A stretch of DNA of 64,000 nt from Peteryoungia desertarenae (GTDB lineage: Bacteria; Pseudomonadota; Alphaproteobacteria; Rhizobiales; Rhizobiaceae), in the NCBI RefSeq assembly GCF_005860795.2, contig NZ_CP058350.1, forward strand, positions 2,758,501 to 2,822,500, in the 5' to 3' direction. Shown here one piece after another: positions 53,109 to 61,598 of the stretch. A program made the position numbers and the translations under genes. The notes below the pieces were generated by a model. The model was not told the DNA's origin. It ran no database searches and saw only the letters and a list, made by a program, of their open reading frames with translations. Positions within the stretch are counted from its first letter, which is position 1, and the number at the start of each line of letters is the position of its first letter.

Positions 53109-54083
53109 ATGACCCGCACCATCGTCGCATCCGCCACCAAGGAAATCATCATCGGTTTCGACCAGCCCTTCTGCGTGATTGGCGAGCGCATCAACCCGAC
53201 GGGTCGCAAGAAGCTCGCCGCCGAAATGCAGGCTGGCAATTTCGACACCGTAATCAAGGATGCGCTGGAGCAGGTCGCCGCTGGCGCCACCATGCTCGAC
53301 GTCAATGCCGGTGTCACCTCCGTCAACCCGAACGAGACCGAACCGGGCCTGCTCGTCCAGACGCTCGAAATCGTGCAAGGGCTCGTCGACGTGCCGCTGG
53401 CGATCGACTCATCCGTCACCGCCGCCATCGAGGCCGGCCTCAAGGTCGCCAAGGGCCGCCCGCTGGTCAATTCCGTCACCGGCGAGGAAGAAAAGCTCGA
53501 GGCCATCCTGCCGCTCTGCGCCAAGTACAATGTCCCCGTCGTTGCCATCTCCAATGACGAGAGCGGCATTTCGCAGGACCCGGACGTGCGTTTCGCCGTC
53601 GCCAAGAAGATCGTCGAGCGCGCCATGGATTACGGCATCAAGCCTGAAGACATCGTCGTCGACCCGCTGGTCATGCCGATCGGCGCCATCGGTTCCGCCG
53701 GCCTGCAGGTCTTCGCCCTTGTCCGGCGGCTCCGCGAGGAGCTGAAGGTCAACACCACCTGCGGCCTCTCCAACATCTCCTTCGGCCTGCCTCATCGCCA
53801 CGGCATCAATGCCGGCTTCATTCCGATGGTCATCGGTGCCGGCATGACGTCGGCCATCATGAACCCCTGCCGTCCGGCCGAAATGGAAGCCGTCCGCGCC
53901 GCCAATGTGCTGAATGGCACCGACGAGAATTGCTACAACTGGATCAAGACCTATCGCGACTACAAGCCCGCCGAAGGCAGCGGCCACGCAGCCCCCGCCG
54001 CCGCCCCGGCTTCTGCAGCATCCGGTGGCGGTCGTCGCGGCGGCCGCGCCGCGCGTGTCGGTGGTGGTGCGCCGACAGAGTAA
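53109..54083 (+). CDS. Methyltetrahydrofolate:corrinoid methyltransferase (pterin-binding)
   Basis: 324 residues from ATG 53109 (GGAGGA upstream). Dihydropteroate-synthase-like barrel of the MeTr/AcsE/MtgA type: FCVIGERINPTGRKKL, GATMLDVNAGVTSVNPNETE, LAIDSSVTAAIEAGL, LVNSVTGEE, VVAISNDESGIS, TTCGLSNISFGLP. It should move the methyl group from the corrinoid protein to THF. From about residue 290 the tail is Ala/Gly/Arg-rich (SGGGRRGGRAARVGGG). Followed by the toxin-antitoxin pair. Confidence 0.93.
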   Translation: MTRTIVASATKEIIIGFDQPFCVIGERINPTGRKKLAAEMQAGNFDTVIKDALEQVAAGATMLDVNAGVTSVNPNETEPGLLVQTLEIVQGLVDVPLAIDSSVTAAIEAGLKVAKGRPLVNSVTGEEEKLEAILPLCAKYNVPVVAISNDESGISQDPDVRFAVAKKIVERAMDYGIKPEDIVVDPLVMPIGAIGSAGLQVFALVRRLREELKVNTTCGLSNISFGLPHRHGINAGFIPMVIGAGMTSAIMNPCRPAEMEAVRAANVLNGTDENCYNWIKTYRDYKPAEGSGHAAPAAAPASAASGGGRRGGRAARVGGGAPTE

Positions 54084-54101
54084 CATGAGAACCCCAACCG
54101 T

Positions 54102-54131
54102 TTTACATTTGCCTATACGAACGTGTAGTAT
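54102..54131 (+). promoter_or_regulatory. Promoter/operator of the BrnT/BrnA-like pair
   Basis: TTTACA (54102-54107) and TAGTAT (54126-54131) with an 18-bp spacer; an inverted repeat CTATACG-AA-CGTGTAG (54113-54128, 6 of 7 pairs) covers the spacer and -10, as expected for antitoxin autoregulation. Confidence 0.6.
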
Positions 54132-54137
54132 GGAGAG

Positions 54138-54425
54138 ATGAAGCGATCGATTTCCGGCTTTGATTGGGACAGCGGCAACTGGCCGAAATGTGCCAGGCAT
54201 GGCCTGACGAAAGCGGAAATCGAGCAGATGTTCATGCGAACGCCTTCCGTCTACCCCGACCCCACGGTCGGCGAAGACCGAAAGCGTGCGATCGGAACCA
54301 CTGCGGAAGGCCGCTATGTCTTCGTCGTCTTCACCTTGCGCGAGAGCGAGCTCGGAATTCTCATCCGACCGATCAGTGCGCGATACATGCACGAGCGGGA
54401 GATCAGGCGCTATGAGCAACGGTAA
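54138..54425 (+). CDS. brnT: BrnT-family toxin
   Basis: 95 residues. BrnT is a RelE-fold ribonuclease that stops translation. Features: FDWDSGNWPKCARHGLTKAEIEQMF, DPTVGEDRKRAIGTTAEGRYVFVVFTLRE and the C-terminal RPISARYMHEREIRRYEQR. The layout (W, K, H, E near the N-terminus; R, S, R near the C-terminus) is as in BrnT. It overlaps the antitoxin gene by 14 nt. It has its own promoter although it lies inside the one-carbon gene run. Confidence 0.9.
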   Translation: MKRSISGFDWDSGNWPKCARHGLTKAEIEQMFMRTPSVYPDPTVGEDRKRAIGTTAEGRYVFVVFTLRESELGILIRPISARYMHEREIRRYEQR

Positions 54426-54672
54426 GGGTAAGCAGATGCCGGTCCTGCATTCCGATGAAGAGGCAGAGGCCTTCGTCGAAACTGCAGACCTCTCCGAATA
54501 CGATCTGTCCGGCTTCAAGCCGGTCCAGTTCGAGTTCGAAAAGAAGTCGGCACAACTGAATATGAGACTGCCGGAAGCCCTGCTTTCGGCAATCAAGGCC
54601 AAGGCCCGGGAACGGGGTATTCCTTACACCCGGCTGATCCGGGAGGCCTTGGAAAAGACGATTGCCAAGTAA
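54412..54672 (+). CDS. BrnA/CopG-type antitoxin
   Basis: 86 residues from ATG 54412. The N-terminal toxin-binding half is acidic (VLHSDEEAEAFVETADLSEYDLSG); the C-terminal half is a ribbon-helix-helix (LNMRLPEALLSAIKAKARERGIPYTRLIREALEKTI). It should neutralise the BrnT toxin and repress the pair through the upstream inverted repeat. Toxin-first order is normal for brnTA. Confidence 0.88.
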   Translation: MSNGKGKQMPVLHSDEEAEAFVETADLSEYDLSGFKPVQFEFEKKSAQLNMRLPEALLSAIKAKARERGIPYTRLIREALEKTIAK

Positions 54673-54731
54673 AACGGCCAAGGCCGGACAAGCATGACAC
54701 CGGGGATCACCCTCGAAACCGAAAGACCAGA

Positions 54732-56765
54732 ATGACAGACGCCACCGATCCCCTCGTCCTCTTCATGCCCTCCGGCAAGCGTGGCCGTTTCCCCGTCGGC
54801 ACCACCGTGCTCGAAGCGGCCCGCTCGCTTGGCGTCTATGTCGAGAGCGTCTGCGGTGGGCGCGCCACTTGCGGGCGCTGCCAGGTCGAGGTGCAGGAAG
54901 GTCAGTTCGCCAAGCATGGCATCACCTCGTCGAACGACCACATCTCCCCCGTCGGGCCAAAGGAAAAGCGCTACGCCGAAGTCCGCACCATCCCCGAAGG
55001 CCGCCGCCTCTCCTGCTCGGCCACCATCCAGGGCGACCTCGTTGTTGATGTGCCGCCGGATACCGTCGTCAACGCCCAGGTCATCCGCAAGGCTGCCATC
55101 GACCGGCTGATTGCGCGCAATCCCGCCGTCCAGCTCTGTTATGTCGAGGTGGACGAGCCTGACATGCACAAGCCCTTGGGCGATCTCGATCGGCTGAACC
55201 TGATGCTGGAAAAGGACTGGGGCTTTCATGACATCCTGGTCGCCCAGCATCTGCTTCCCGATGTCCAGAAGATCCTGCGCAAGGGCAATTGGGCTGTCAC
55301 CGCCGCCATCCACCGCGATCTGGACTCATCGCGCCCCAATCTGATCGCGCTCTGGCCCGGCCTGCACAACGAGGCCTATGGCATTGCCTGCGACATCGGC
55401 TCGACCACGATTGCCATGCATCTGGTGTCTCTGCTCTCCGGTCGCGTGGTCGCCTCCTCGGGTGCCGCCAATCCGCAAATCCGCTTCGGCGAAGACCTGA
55501 TGAGCCGCGTCTCCTATGTGATGATGAACCCGGACGGGCGCGAGGCGATGACGAAAGCCGTGCGTCAGGCGATCAACGAATTGACGGCCAAGGTCTGCGC
55601 CGAAGCGGAGATCACGCCGGACAGCATTCTCGACGCCGTCTTTGTCGCCAATCCGATCATGCATCACCTCTTCCTCGGCATTGACCCCACCGAGCTTGGC
55701 CAGGCGCCCTTTGCGCTCGCCGTCTCCGGCGCCGTCCACACCTGGTCGCGCGAGATTGATCTGGCCATCAATCGCGGTGCGCGCGTCTATCTGCTGCCCT
55801 GCATCGCCGGCCATGTCGGGGCCGATGCCGCAGGCGCTACACTCTCGGAAGGTCCGCACCGCCAGGACAAGATGATGCTGATGGTCGATGTCGGCACCAA
55901 TGCCGAGATCGTGCTTGGTAACCGGCAGCGCACCGTTGCCGCCTCCTCGCCCACCGGCCCTGCCTTCGAAGGCGCTGAAATCTCCTGCGGCCAGCGCGCC
56001 GCCCCCGGCGCCATCGAACGCGTCCGCATCGATCCGGAAACCCTCGAACCCCGCTTCAAGGTCATCGGCGTCGATCCGTGGTCGGATGAGGACGGTTTTG
56101 CCGAAGCCGCGGAAAAGACCGGCATCACCGGCATCTGCGGCTCGGCGATCATCGAAGTCGTCGCCGAAATGTATCTCTCCGGCGTCATCTCCGCCGATGG
56201 CGTCGTCGATGGCGCAATGGCGGCAAAAAGCCCCCGCATCCTCGAAAACGGCCGCACCTTCTCCTACCTCCTGCATGACGGCGCTCAGAAGATCACGGTC
56301 ACGCAAAACGACGTGCGCGCCATCCAGCTCGCCAAGGCCGCGCTCTATGCCGGCATCAAGCTCCTGATGGAAAAGCTCGAGGTCGAAACCGTCGACACCA
56401 TCCGCTTCGCCGGCGCCTTCGGCTCCTTCATCGATCCGAAATATGCGATGGTCTTGGGCCTCATCCCCGATTGCGACCTCGCCGAAGTCAAGGCCGTCGG
56501 CAATGCGGCGGGCACCGGCGCCCTCATGGCCCTCCTCAACCGCGACTACCGCCGCGAAATCGAGCAAACCGTCACCCGCATCGAAAAGATCGAAACGGCG
56601 CTCGAACCCAATTTCCAACAGCTTTTCATCGACGCCATGGCTCTGCCGAACAAGGTTGATCCGTTTCCGAAGCTCGCCAGCGTCGTGACGCTGCCGGAGC
56701 GGAAGGTTCTGGCCGAGGGGGATGGTGAAGGCGGCGGGCGCAGGAGGAGGAGGGGAAGGGAGTAG
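54732..56765 (+). CDS. RACE/ASKHA-domain corrinoid reductive activator (RamA-like)
   Basis: 677 residues. N-terminal 2Fe-2S ferredoxin domain (Cys pattern VCGGRATCGRCQ and later RLSCSATI, about residues 37-100), a linker region, then a large actin-like ASKHA domain (GIACDIGSTTIAMHLVSL, MVDVGTNAEIVLGN, GICGSAIIEVVAEM, FAGAFGSFIDPKYA). Such proteins use ATP to return inactive Co(II) corrinoid to Co(I). The C-terminus ends in a Gly/Arg run (GGGRRRRRGRE). It closes the methyltransferase cluster, after the toxin-antitoxin pair. Confidence 0.93.
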   Translation: MTDATDPLVLFMPSGKRGRFPVGTTVLEAARSLGVYVESVCGGRATCGRCQVEVQEGQFAKHGITSSNDHISPVGPKEKRYAEVRTIPEGRRLSCSATIQGDLVVDVPPDTVVNAQVIRKAAIDRLIARNPAVQLCYVEVDEPDMHKPLGDLDRLNLMLEKDWGFHDILVAQHLLPDVQKILRKGNWAVTAAIHRDLDSSRPNLIALWPGLHNEAYGIACDIGSTTIAMHLVSLLSGRVVASSGAANPQIRFGEDLMSRVSYVMMNPDGREAMTKAVRQAINELTAKVCAEAEITPDSILDAVFVANPIMHHLFLGIDPTELGQAPFALAVSGAVHTWSREIDLAINRGARVYLLPCIAGHVGADAAGATLSEGPHRQDKMMLMVDVGTNAEIVLGNRQRTVAASSPTGPAFEGAEISCGQRAAPGAIERVRIDPETLEPRFKVIGVDPWSDEDGFAEAAEKTGITGICGSAIIEVVAEMYLSGVISADGVVDGAMAAKSPRILENGRTFSYLLHDGAQKITVTQNDVRAIQLAKAALYAGIKLLMEKLEVETVDTIRFAGAFGSFIDPKYAMVLGLIPDCDLAEVKAVGNAAGTGALMALLNRDYRREIEQTVTRIEKIETALEPNFQQLFIDAMALPNKVDPFPKLASVVTLPERKVLAEGDGEGGGRRRRRGRE

Positions 56766-56876
56766 GTGGGTGGTGTGAAACGGTTCATTTGTTTGCCGTT
56801 GCCTCGCCGAGAGCAAGAGCAAGAGCTTTGTTGCTTACCGATAAGAATTAGGTGTAAACGGCAAATCCGACAATGT

Positions 56877-58331
56877 TTAATCGGGGGTAGGTACCGTTGC
56901 CGGAATACCGCCTGTAGTCTCCTCCGCAGTTACCGGAATTTCCGGGAACCTTACGACGCCTTTCATCTCGATCATGGCCACACGACAGCGGCGAGCAAAT
57001 TCTTCGTCCGAAGTACCAGAGAGATACTGTGCGGCGGCGTACAATTGGTCGGTTGAAACTAATCCGTATGACATGGATGTGGCCGAGGTGATGCATTTCT
57101 CGGTAAACTGGGTCTCGCGCTCATCCGGCTTCGTTAGGCGATAGCCGTTTGCGAACAAAATCCCTTTAGCTGGCTGATTAACCTCTTCGCGCTGCAGGTC
57201 TTCGTGCAGGTTGGTTGATAGCTGGCGGAGCTTCTCGATGCTTACTGCCTTGTTGTCCTTGCCTTCAGCTTCACCAAGCAGGCGGCCTTCCGCGCTCTCG
57301 AAGACAGCGTCGAATTCCGATTTCCCGTCAACATATGGTTCTGCTTTGAAGCCCAACAACGTCAATGCGCTGATAATCGCCGCTTCCAACGGCTTACCCT
57401 TCTCGAAGAGCAGCGCTCGTAACTGCCCGACATCCTCCAACTGTCGAGTTAGTTCTTCTTTGGTGCGCTGAGCTTTCTCCAGTTCTGTCTCCGCCTGGAG
57501 CAACTGCTGGCGAAGCTCGATCTCCGGGGCAAGTGCGAACTCGGCAGCCGACGCCCATTCGGGCTGCGGCGTTTTCTCACCATCGCTGGCAATTGCATTT
57601 GAAAGCGCGACAATTTCCGCGATTAGGGATGCACTGAATTGCTCCCCTGCCGCCGACCAGACTTCGCCTTCTTCTTCATCCTCAGCGAAAAACTCTTCTG
57701 CGATAAAATTCATGTCCGGAAGTAGCAGAAGTGCGCCGGCGGAAATCTTGCCCTTAACGAATAGGCCGACAGGCTTTTGTCCGTGCTCAGTCTGGACACA
57801 AACGCCTTTTGCGTTGCTGTCCCAGACCACATTATAATTGGAGGCTTGCCCAAACAGCTTCCAGTAAGGTGCCAGCAAGTCCCGCGCGCCGGCTGCCAGC
57901 GTCATCGCGGTGCCCTGAGTGGCCGTCCAGCGTGGCGTAAAAGGTAAGCAATCATAGCTAGTGACTAGCTCGACATGTCGGGTAACCTTCTGATTGCGAC
58001 CGGTACCAGACGTAGATCTAGTGCCGGTTGCCGCGTAAACCTCCACAGGTGGAGGGAGGAAGCCTATCAATAGTTTTCCTGCTTCAACCGCCTGGGTGAT
58101 TTCCCGCCGCCAATGTGCGTTCGCCTCGCGCATATTGAACGATTTACGATCACTGAGGGACAGCTTTCCCATGTACTCGCCGTTATCGTACTCGTACCTT
58201 ATGAAATCTGAGACGTCTGGCCTGAATAGAACGATATCCCAATCCAGAAGCGATTTCTTTTCAGTGAAAGCCGCAAAACCGATGTCGTCGCCTGCCAGAT
58301 TAAAGCCAACAGTTAAGATCTTTCTAGGCAT
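56877..58331 (-). CDS. Unrecognised protein with a possible PD-(D/E)xK-like C-terminus
   Basis: 484 residues, soluble. The N-terminal ~190 residues look alpha/beta (KILTVGFNLAGDDIGFAAFT, LLDWDIVLFRPDVSDF, GKLLIGFLPPPVEVY). A central coiled coil is likely at about residues 275-320 (ELRQQLLQAETELEKAQRTK). Then GFKAEPYVDGKSEFDAVFES and LLGEAEGKDNKAV carry Asp and ExK spaced as in restriction-like nucleases. The sequence is visibly less GC-rich than neighbours, suggesting transfer. No partner gene. A stand-alone defence role is possible but unproven. Confidence 0.6.
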   Translation of the reverse strand: MPRKILTVGFNLAGDDIGFAAFTEKKSLLDWDIVLFRPDVSDFIRYEYDNGEYMGKLSLSDRKSFNMREANAHWRREITQAVEAGKLLIGFLPPPVEVYAATGTRSTSGTGRNQKVTRHVELVTSYDCLPFTPRWTATQGTAMTLAAGARDLLAPYWKLFGQASNYNVVWDSNAKGVCVQTEHGQKPVGLFVKGKISAGALLLLPDMNFIAEEFFAEDEEEGEVWSAAGEQFSASLIAEIVALSNAIASDGEKTPQPEWASAAEFALAPEIELRQQLLQAETELEKAQRTKEELTRQLEDVGQLRALLFEKGKPLEAAIISALTLLGFKAEPYVDGKSEFDAVFESAEGRLLGEAEGKDNKAVSIEKLRQLSTNLHEDLQREEVNQPAKGILFANGYRLTKPDERETQFTEKCITSATSMSYGLVSTDQLYAAAQYLSGTSDEEFARRCRVAMIEMKGVVRFPEIPVTAEETTGGIPATVPTPD

Positions 58332-58719
58332 GCAACCACACCGTCCCGTTTATTACTCCAGATGTATCTTCGGCCAAAGACATGTTCAAGATCGGCGGTT
58401 GCGGTCGTCGCCGCAAATGTGACCTTTGAGGGTAAAATTCACTAGGGGTGCGTGATGCTGGGTTCATGGCAGTGAACCAAAATCCCAACCGACCCGGTTC
58501 ACCCCAGTCACGCCCCGAAAGTCGTGAATTTATCAGTATGCTAATCTGCCAACACTGGCACTATCGTTCAGCGCCGGAAGTCGTCAAGCTTCGTCGCTCA
58601 ACCACATCCCGCTTCCGGCCCCGGAATGCGCGGTAACACGCTTGACGATGCTGAGTGCGTACTTCCTTGCGTCCGCCGTTAACAAACCAACTTTAATCGC
58701 GGCCCCAAATCACCCCCCC
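58332..58719. other. Non-coding region beside the foreign gene
   Basis: 388 bp. A short ORF (58448-58636, beginning MRDAGFMAVNQNPNRPGSP) has no ribosome site or family and is probably spurious. No tRNA, terminal repeat or transposase remnant was seen. Confidence 0.4.
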
Positions 58720-59316
58720 TCACCCCAAAATCCCCGCCGCCTCATCCACCATCTTCGCCAGCGCCTCCGGCTTTGCGCCCCTTACCGGGCTGAAATACTT
58801 CACCTTCAAATCCTTGAAGCCGCAAAACGCCAAAATCTGCCGCCGCAGCACCTTCACCCAGCCATTGCCATAGATCCATTTGAGGAAGAAGGTCGGCGTA
58901 TCCGAGGTGATCACCACCCGCGCCTTGCGACCCGCCAGAAGCGGCTTGGGCAGCGCCTTGCCTTCGACATATTCAAAGCCGAAACCGGGCATCAGCACGC
59001 GGTCGAACAGACCTTTCAGCTTGGCCGGTGCCGAGCCCCACCAGAGCGGATGCACGAGGACGAAGCGGTCGCACCAGGTGAGGCTCTCGGCGAATGCCGC
59101 AAGATCAGGCTCCCAGTCCATCCGCTGGTGATAGCCCTGGGCCAGATTGCCATCGAAATTAAGATCCTTCAGATGCACGATCCGCACCTCCGCCCCCATC
59201 GCCCGCGCCTTGGCCGCAATCGCATCAGCCATGGAGCCGCAAAGCGTTCCCTCGCCCGGATTGCCGTTGAGAACCAGAAGACGCGATGCTTCGCCACTTG
59301 TGGACAGGAAGGACAT
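58720..59316 (-). CDS. NAD(P)H-dependent flavodoxin-fold oxidoreductase
   Basis: 198 residues. MdaB/KefF-like quinone reductase fold: LLVLNGNPGEGTLCGSMADAI (flavin phosphate site), VHPLWWGSAPAKLKGLFDRVLMPGFGFEY and a C-terminal FCGFKDLKVKYFSPVRG. Expected to reduce quinones using FMN or FAD. Divergent from a TetR gene, with two identical palindromes between, so very likely its target. Confidence 0.9.
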   Translation of the reverse strand: MSFLSTSGEASRLLVLNGNPGEGTLCGSMADAIAAKARAMGAEVRIVHLKDLNFDGNLAQGYHQRMDWEPDLAAFAESLTWCDRFVLVHPLWWGSAPAKLKGLFDRVLMPGFGFEYVEGKALPKPLLAGRKARVVITSDTPTFFLKWIYGNGWVKVLRRQILAFCGFKDLKVKYFSPVRGAKPEALAKMVDEAAGILG

Positions 59317-59334
59317 GAGCTTTCTCCAATAATT

Positions 59335-59376
59335 TGACCGCGGTCATTTTAATGGAAGATAAATTGACCGCGGTCA
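59335..59376. promoter_or_regulatory. Twin TetR operators
   Basis: TGACCGCGGTCA occurs twice as a perfect 12-bp palindrome, at 59335-59346 and 59365-59376, 30 bp apart centre to centre. They lie in the short divergent region between the oxidoreductase and tetR genes and would control both. Confidence 0.85.
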
Positions 59377-59416
59377 AGATATATGCACAGAAAAGATGAC
59401 AACCGAAAGAAGGCCG

Positions 59417-60019
59417 ATGAAACTCAGCCAGCCCCGCAGCCGCCAGACGCGCGAACAGATCCTTGCCGCAGCGAGCCGCCTCTTCGCGGCCAGGGGATTT
59501 GAAAACACCAGCATGGATCAGGTCGCGACCGAAGCCTCCGTGGCAAAGGCCAGCGTCTTTGCCCATTTCGGTGACAAGACGAACCTGCTGGCAGCCCTTG
59601 GCCTCGCCGAAATCGAGGCGCTGGCAAGACAGGGGCGCGAAAGCCTGACCACGGATGACGAGCTGACGCTTGAGGAGAAACTGAAGCGCCTGTTCGATCC
59701 CTGGCTTGCCTATTTCGGTCGCGAGCCGGATTTCGCCCGCCTTTATCTCAGCCAGGCGGGCCTGACGGCCGGCAGCTATACCGAGGCCTTCCTCGTCGTC
59801 TGTCGCGATCTCGAAGCCCAGGCCGCCGAGCTTTTCCTCAGCCGGCTACCGGATATCTCGCCCGAGCAGGCCCTGATGCTCAGCCGTGGTGCACAGGCAC
59901 TTTTCCACGAAGCCGTGGTCTTCCGCATGACCGGCTGGCTGCCGGATCAACAATCCGCCCATGCCATGCTCCACGCCTTTCTCGCCACCTGGGTGGCCGG
60001 CGCGCGGCAAAAAGCCTGA
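59417..60019 (+). CDS. TetR-family transcriptional regulator
   Basis: 200 residues from the ATG at 59417 (AGAAGG 4 nt before); an ATG at 59396 would add seven residues. N-terminal HTH: QTREQILAAASRLFAARGFENTSMDQVATEASVAKASVFAHFGDK. The C-terminal ligand domain is unclassified (WLAYFGREPDFARLYLSQAG). Probably represses itself and the divergent oxidoreductase gene through the twin palindromes. Confidence 0.9.
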   Translation: MKLSQPRSRQTREQILAAASRLFAARGFENTSMDQVATEASVAKASVFAHFGDKTNLLAALGLAEIEALARQGRESLTTDDELTLEEKLKRLFDPWLAYFGREPDFARLYLSQAGLTAGSYTEAFLVVCRDLEAQAAELFLSRLPDISPEQALMLSRGAQALFHEAVVFRMTGWLPDQQSAHAMLHAFLATWVAGARQKA

Positions 60020-60091
60020 GCCTCACGGAAAACCGCCTTGCCCTTGATGCATTGAATGGCAAAAACCCGGCCTCCGCAGCCGCCACCCGCC

Positions 60092-61531
60092 TCAAAGCCG
60101 CGCCACGAAGCGCCGCGCCGCATCCGCCAGCTCCACCGCCGGAAAACCTGAAAAACCGATCACCAGCCCCTTCCGGCGCGCCTCTCTGGCATAAAGAGGC
60201 GACAGCGCCCTTGGTCCGAAGCCGCTATCCAGAGCAAGCCGCGCCAGCGCGCGGTCATCGGCGTCATCCGGCAGTCCGGCCAGCAGATGCAGGCCCTGTT
60301 CCGGCTGGGTGACGGCAAACGGCCCGCCCTGCAGCGCCGCCACCAGCGCATCCCGCGCCGCTTTCACCCGTCGCCTGGCCCGCTTCACATGCGCAGAAAA
60401 ATGCCCATCCCGCAAAAACTCCGTCAGCGCCTCTTCGGCAAGGGTCGAGGGGAAACGATCCGTTAGCCGGCGAATGGTCAGCATCCGCTCACACAGCTCG
60501 TCCGGTGCCACGAGATAGCCGATGCGAAAGCCCGGCAGCAGTGTCTTGGAGAATGTCCCGACATAGATCACCCGCCCCTGAGCATCGATCCCCTGCAGCG
60601 CGCTGAGCGGCGGCCCGGCAAAGCGGAACTCGCTGTCATAGTCATCCTCGATGATATAGGCGCCCGCGTCCTGCGCCCAGTCGATCAGCGAGAGCCGCCG
60701 TGCCATGGAAAGCGTCACGCCGAGAGGATATTGATGCGACGGCGTCACATAAACCGCCTTCGCATCGGGACGCAGCGCAATTCCGGCCTCGACATTGATC
60801 CCCTCGCCATCGACCGGAACCGGCGTCACCTCGAGCCCGGCAGCCTGGAAAAGCTCGCGCGCCGCAAGATAACAGGGGTCCTCGATCCAGACCGGATCAC
60901 CCGGCGAAAGCAGCGTCCTGACCGCCAGATCAAGCCCCTGCTGCGTGCCCGCCGTCATGATGATCTGGTCCGGTCGGCAGAGGACACCGCGCGCCGTCTT
61001 CAGATAGGCGGCGATCTCGACCCGAAGCGCATGGCTGCCCGCTGGATCATTGTACTGAAAATGCCGCCGCGTCGGCTGCATCAGGCTGCGATTCATCAGC
61101 GTGCGAAAGATCCGAAGCGTCGTCTCGTCCGCGGTCGAACAGCCGAGCATGCCGGGCAGCGGCACCACATCATCGCCATCATCCCCCGGCTCGAGCACGC
61201 GTTCTGCGCCCTTGCCCGCCCGCATCTGCGCCTGCGCCGTCAGTTGCGGTCGGATCAGCGGCACCGCTTCCGCCACATAGGTCCCCGCTCCGACCCGCGC
61301 TTCGGCAAAGCCCTCGGCCACGAGCATGTCATAAGCGGCAACCGCTGCCCCGCGCGACATGCCAAAGCGCCTGGCAATATCGCGCGTGGTCGGCAGCTTG
61401 GCGCCGGGGCCAAGCTGGCCGGTCTCGATCATCTGGCGCAGCGCCCTGTAAAGGGCCACCCGCCTTGGCCCCTCCTTGGGCAGCACCGGTATCGCCGCCG
61501 ACCAGTCCGAATTGGTTCGCAGTTTTTCCAT
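60092..61531 (-). CDS. MocR/PdxR-family regulator with aminotransferase domain
   Basis: 479 residues from the ATG at 61531 (MEKLRTNSDWS). GntR winged helix (LYRALRQMIETGQLGPGAKLPTTRDIARRFGMSRGAAVAAYDML, about residues 27-75), then a fold-type I PLP aminotransferase domain with IIEDDYDSEFRF and the PLP lysine in GTFSKTLLPGFRIGY. MocR proteins sense PLP or amines. The divergent neighbour encodes an FMN-binding PNPOx-like protein, a likely target. Confidence 0.9.
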   Translation of the reverse strand: MEKLRTNSDWSAAIPVLPKEGPRRVALYRALRQMIETGQLGPGAKLPTTRDIARRFGMSRGAAVAAYDMLVAEGFAEARVGAGTYVAEAVPLIRPQLTAQAQMRAGKGAERVLEPGDDGDDVVPLPGMLGCSTADETTLRIFRTLMNRSLMQPTRRHFQYNDPAGSHALRVEIAAYLKTARGVLCRPDQIIMTAGTQQGLDLAVRTLLSPGDPVWIEDPCYLAARELFQAAGLEVTPVPVDGEGINVEAGIALRPDAKAVYVTPSHQYPLGVTLSMARRLSLIDWAQDAGAYIIEDDYDSEFRFAGPPLSALQGIDAQGRVIYVGTFSKTLLPGFRIGYLVAPDELCERMLTIRRLTDRFPSTLAEEALTEFLRDGHFSAHVKRARRRVKAARDALVAALQGGPFAVTQPEQGLHLLAGLPDDADDRALARLALDSGFGPRALSPLYAREARRKGLVIGFSGFPAVELADAARRFVARL

Positions 61532-61598
61532 GAATGTGGATCTTTGTTGGTCCAATTTCTGTCGCTATCCATGCGCCATCGCTGCATTGGAGGCAAGC

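Noticed and set aside
51833..53626. 597-codon minus-strand frame opposite metF and the methyltransferase gene
   Set aside because: Antisense to two well-supported genes; His/Asp-rich nonsense composition.
55326..56822. 498-codon minus-strand frame opposite the ASKHA activator
   Set aside because: Antisense shadow of a highly biased coding sequence.
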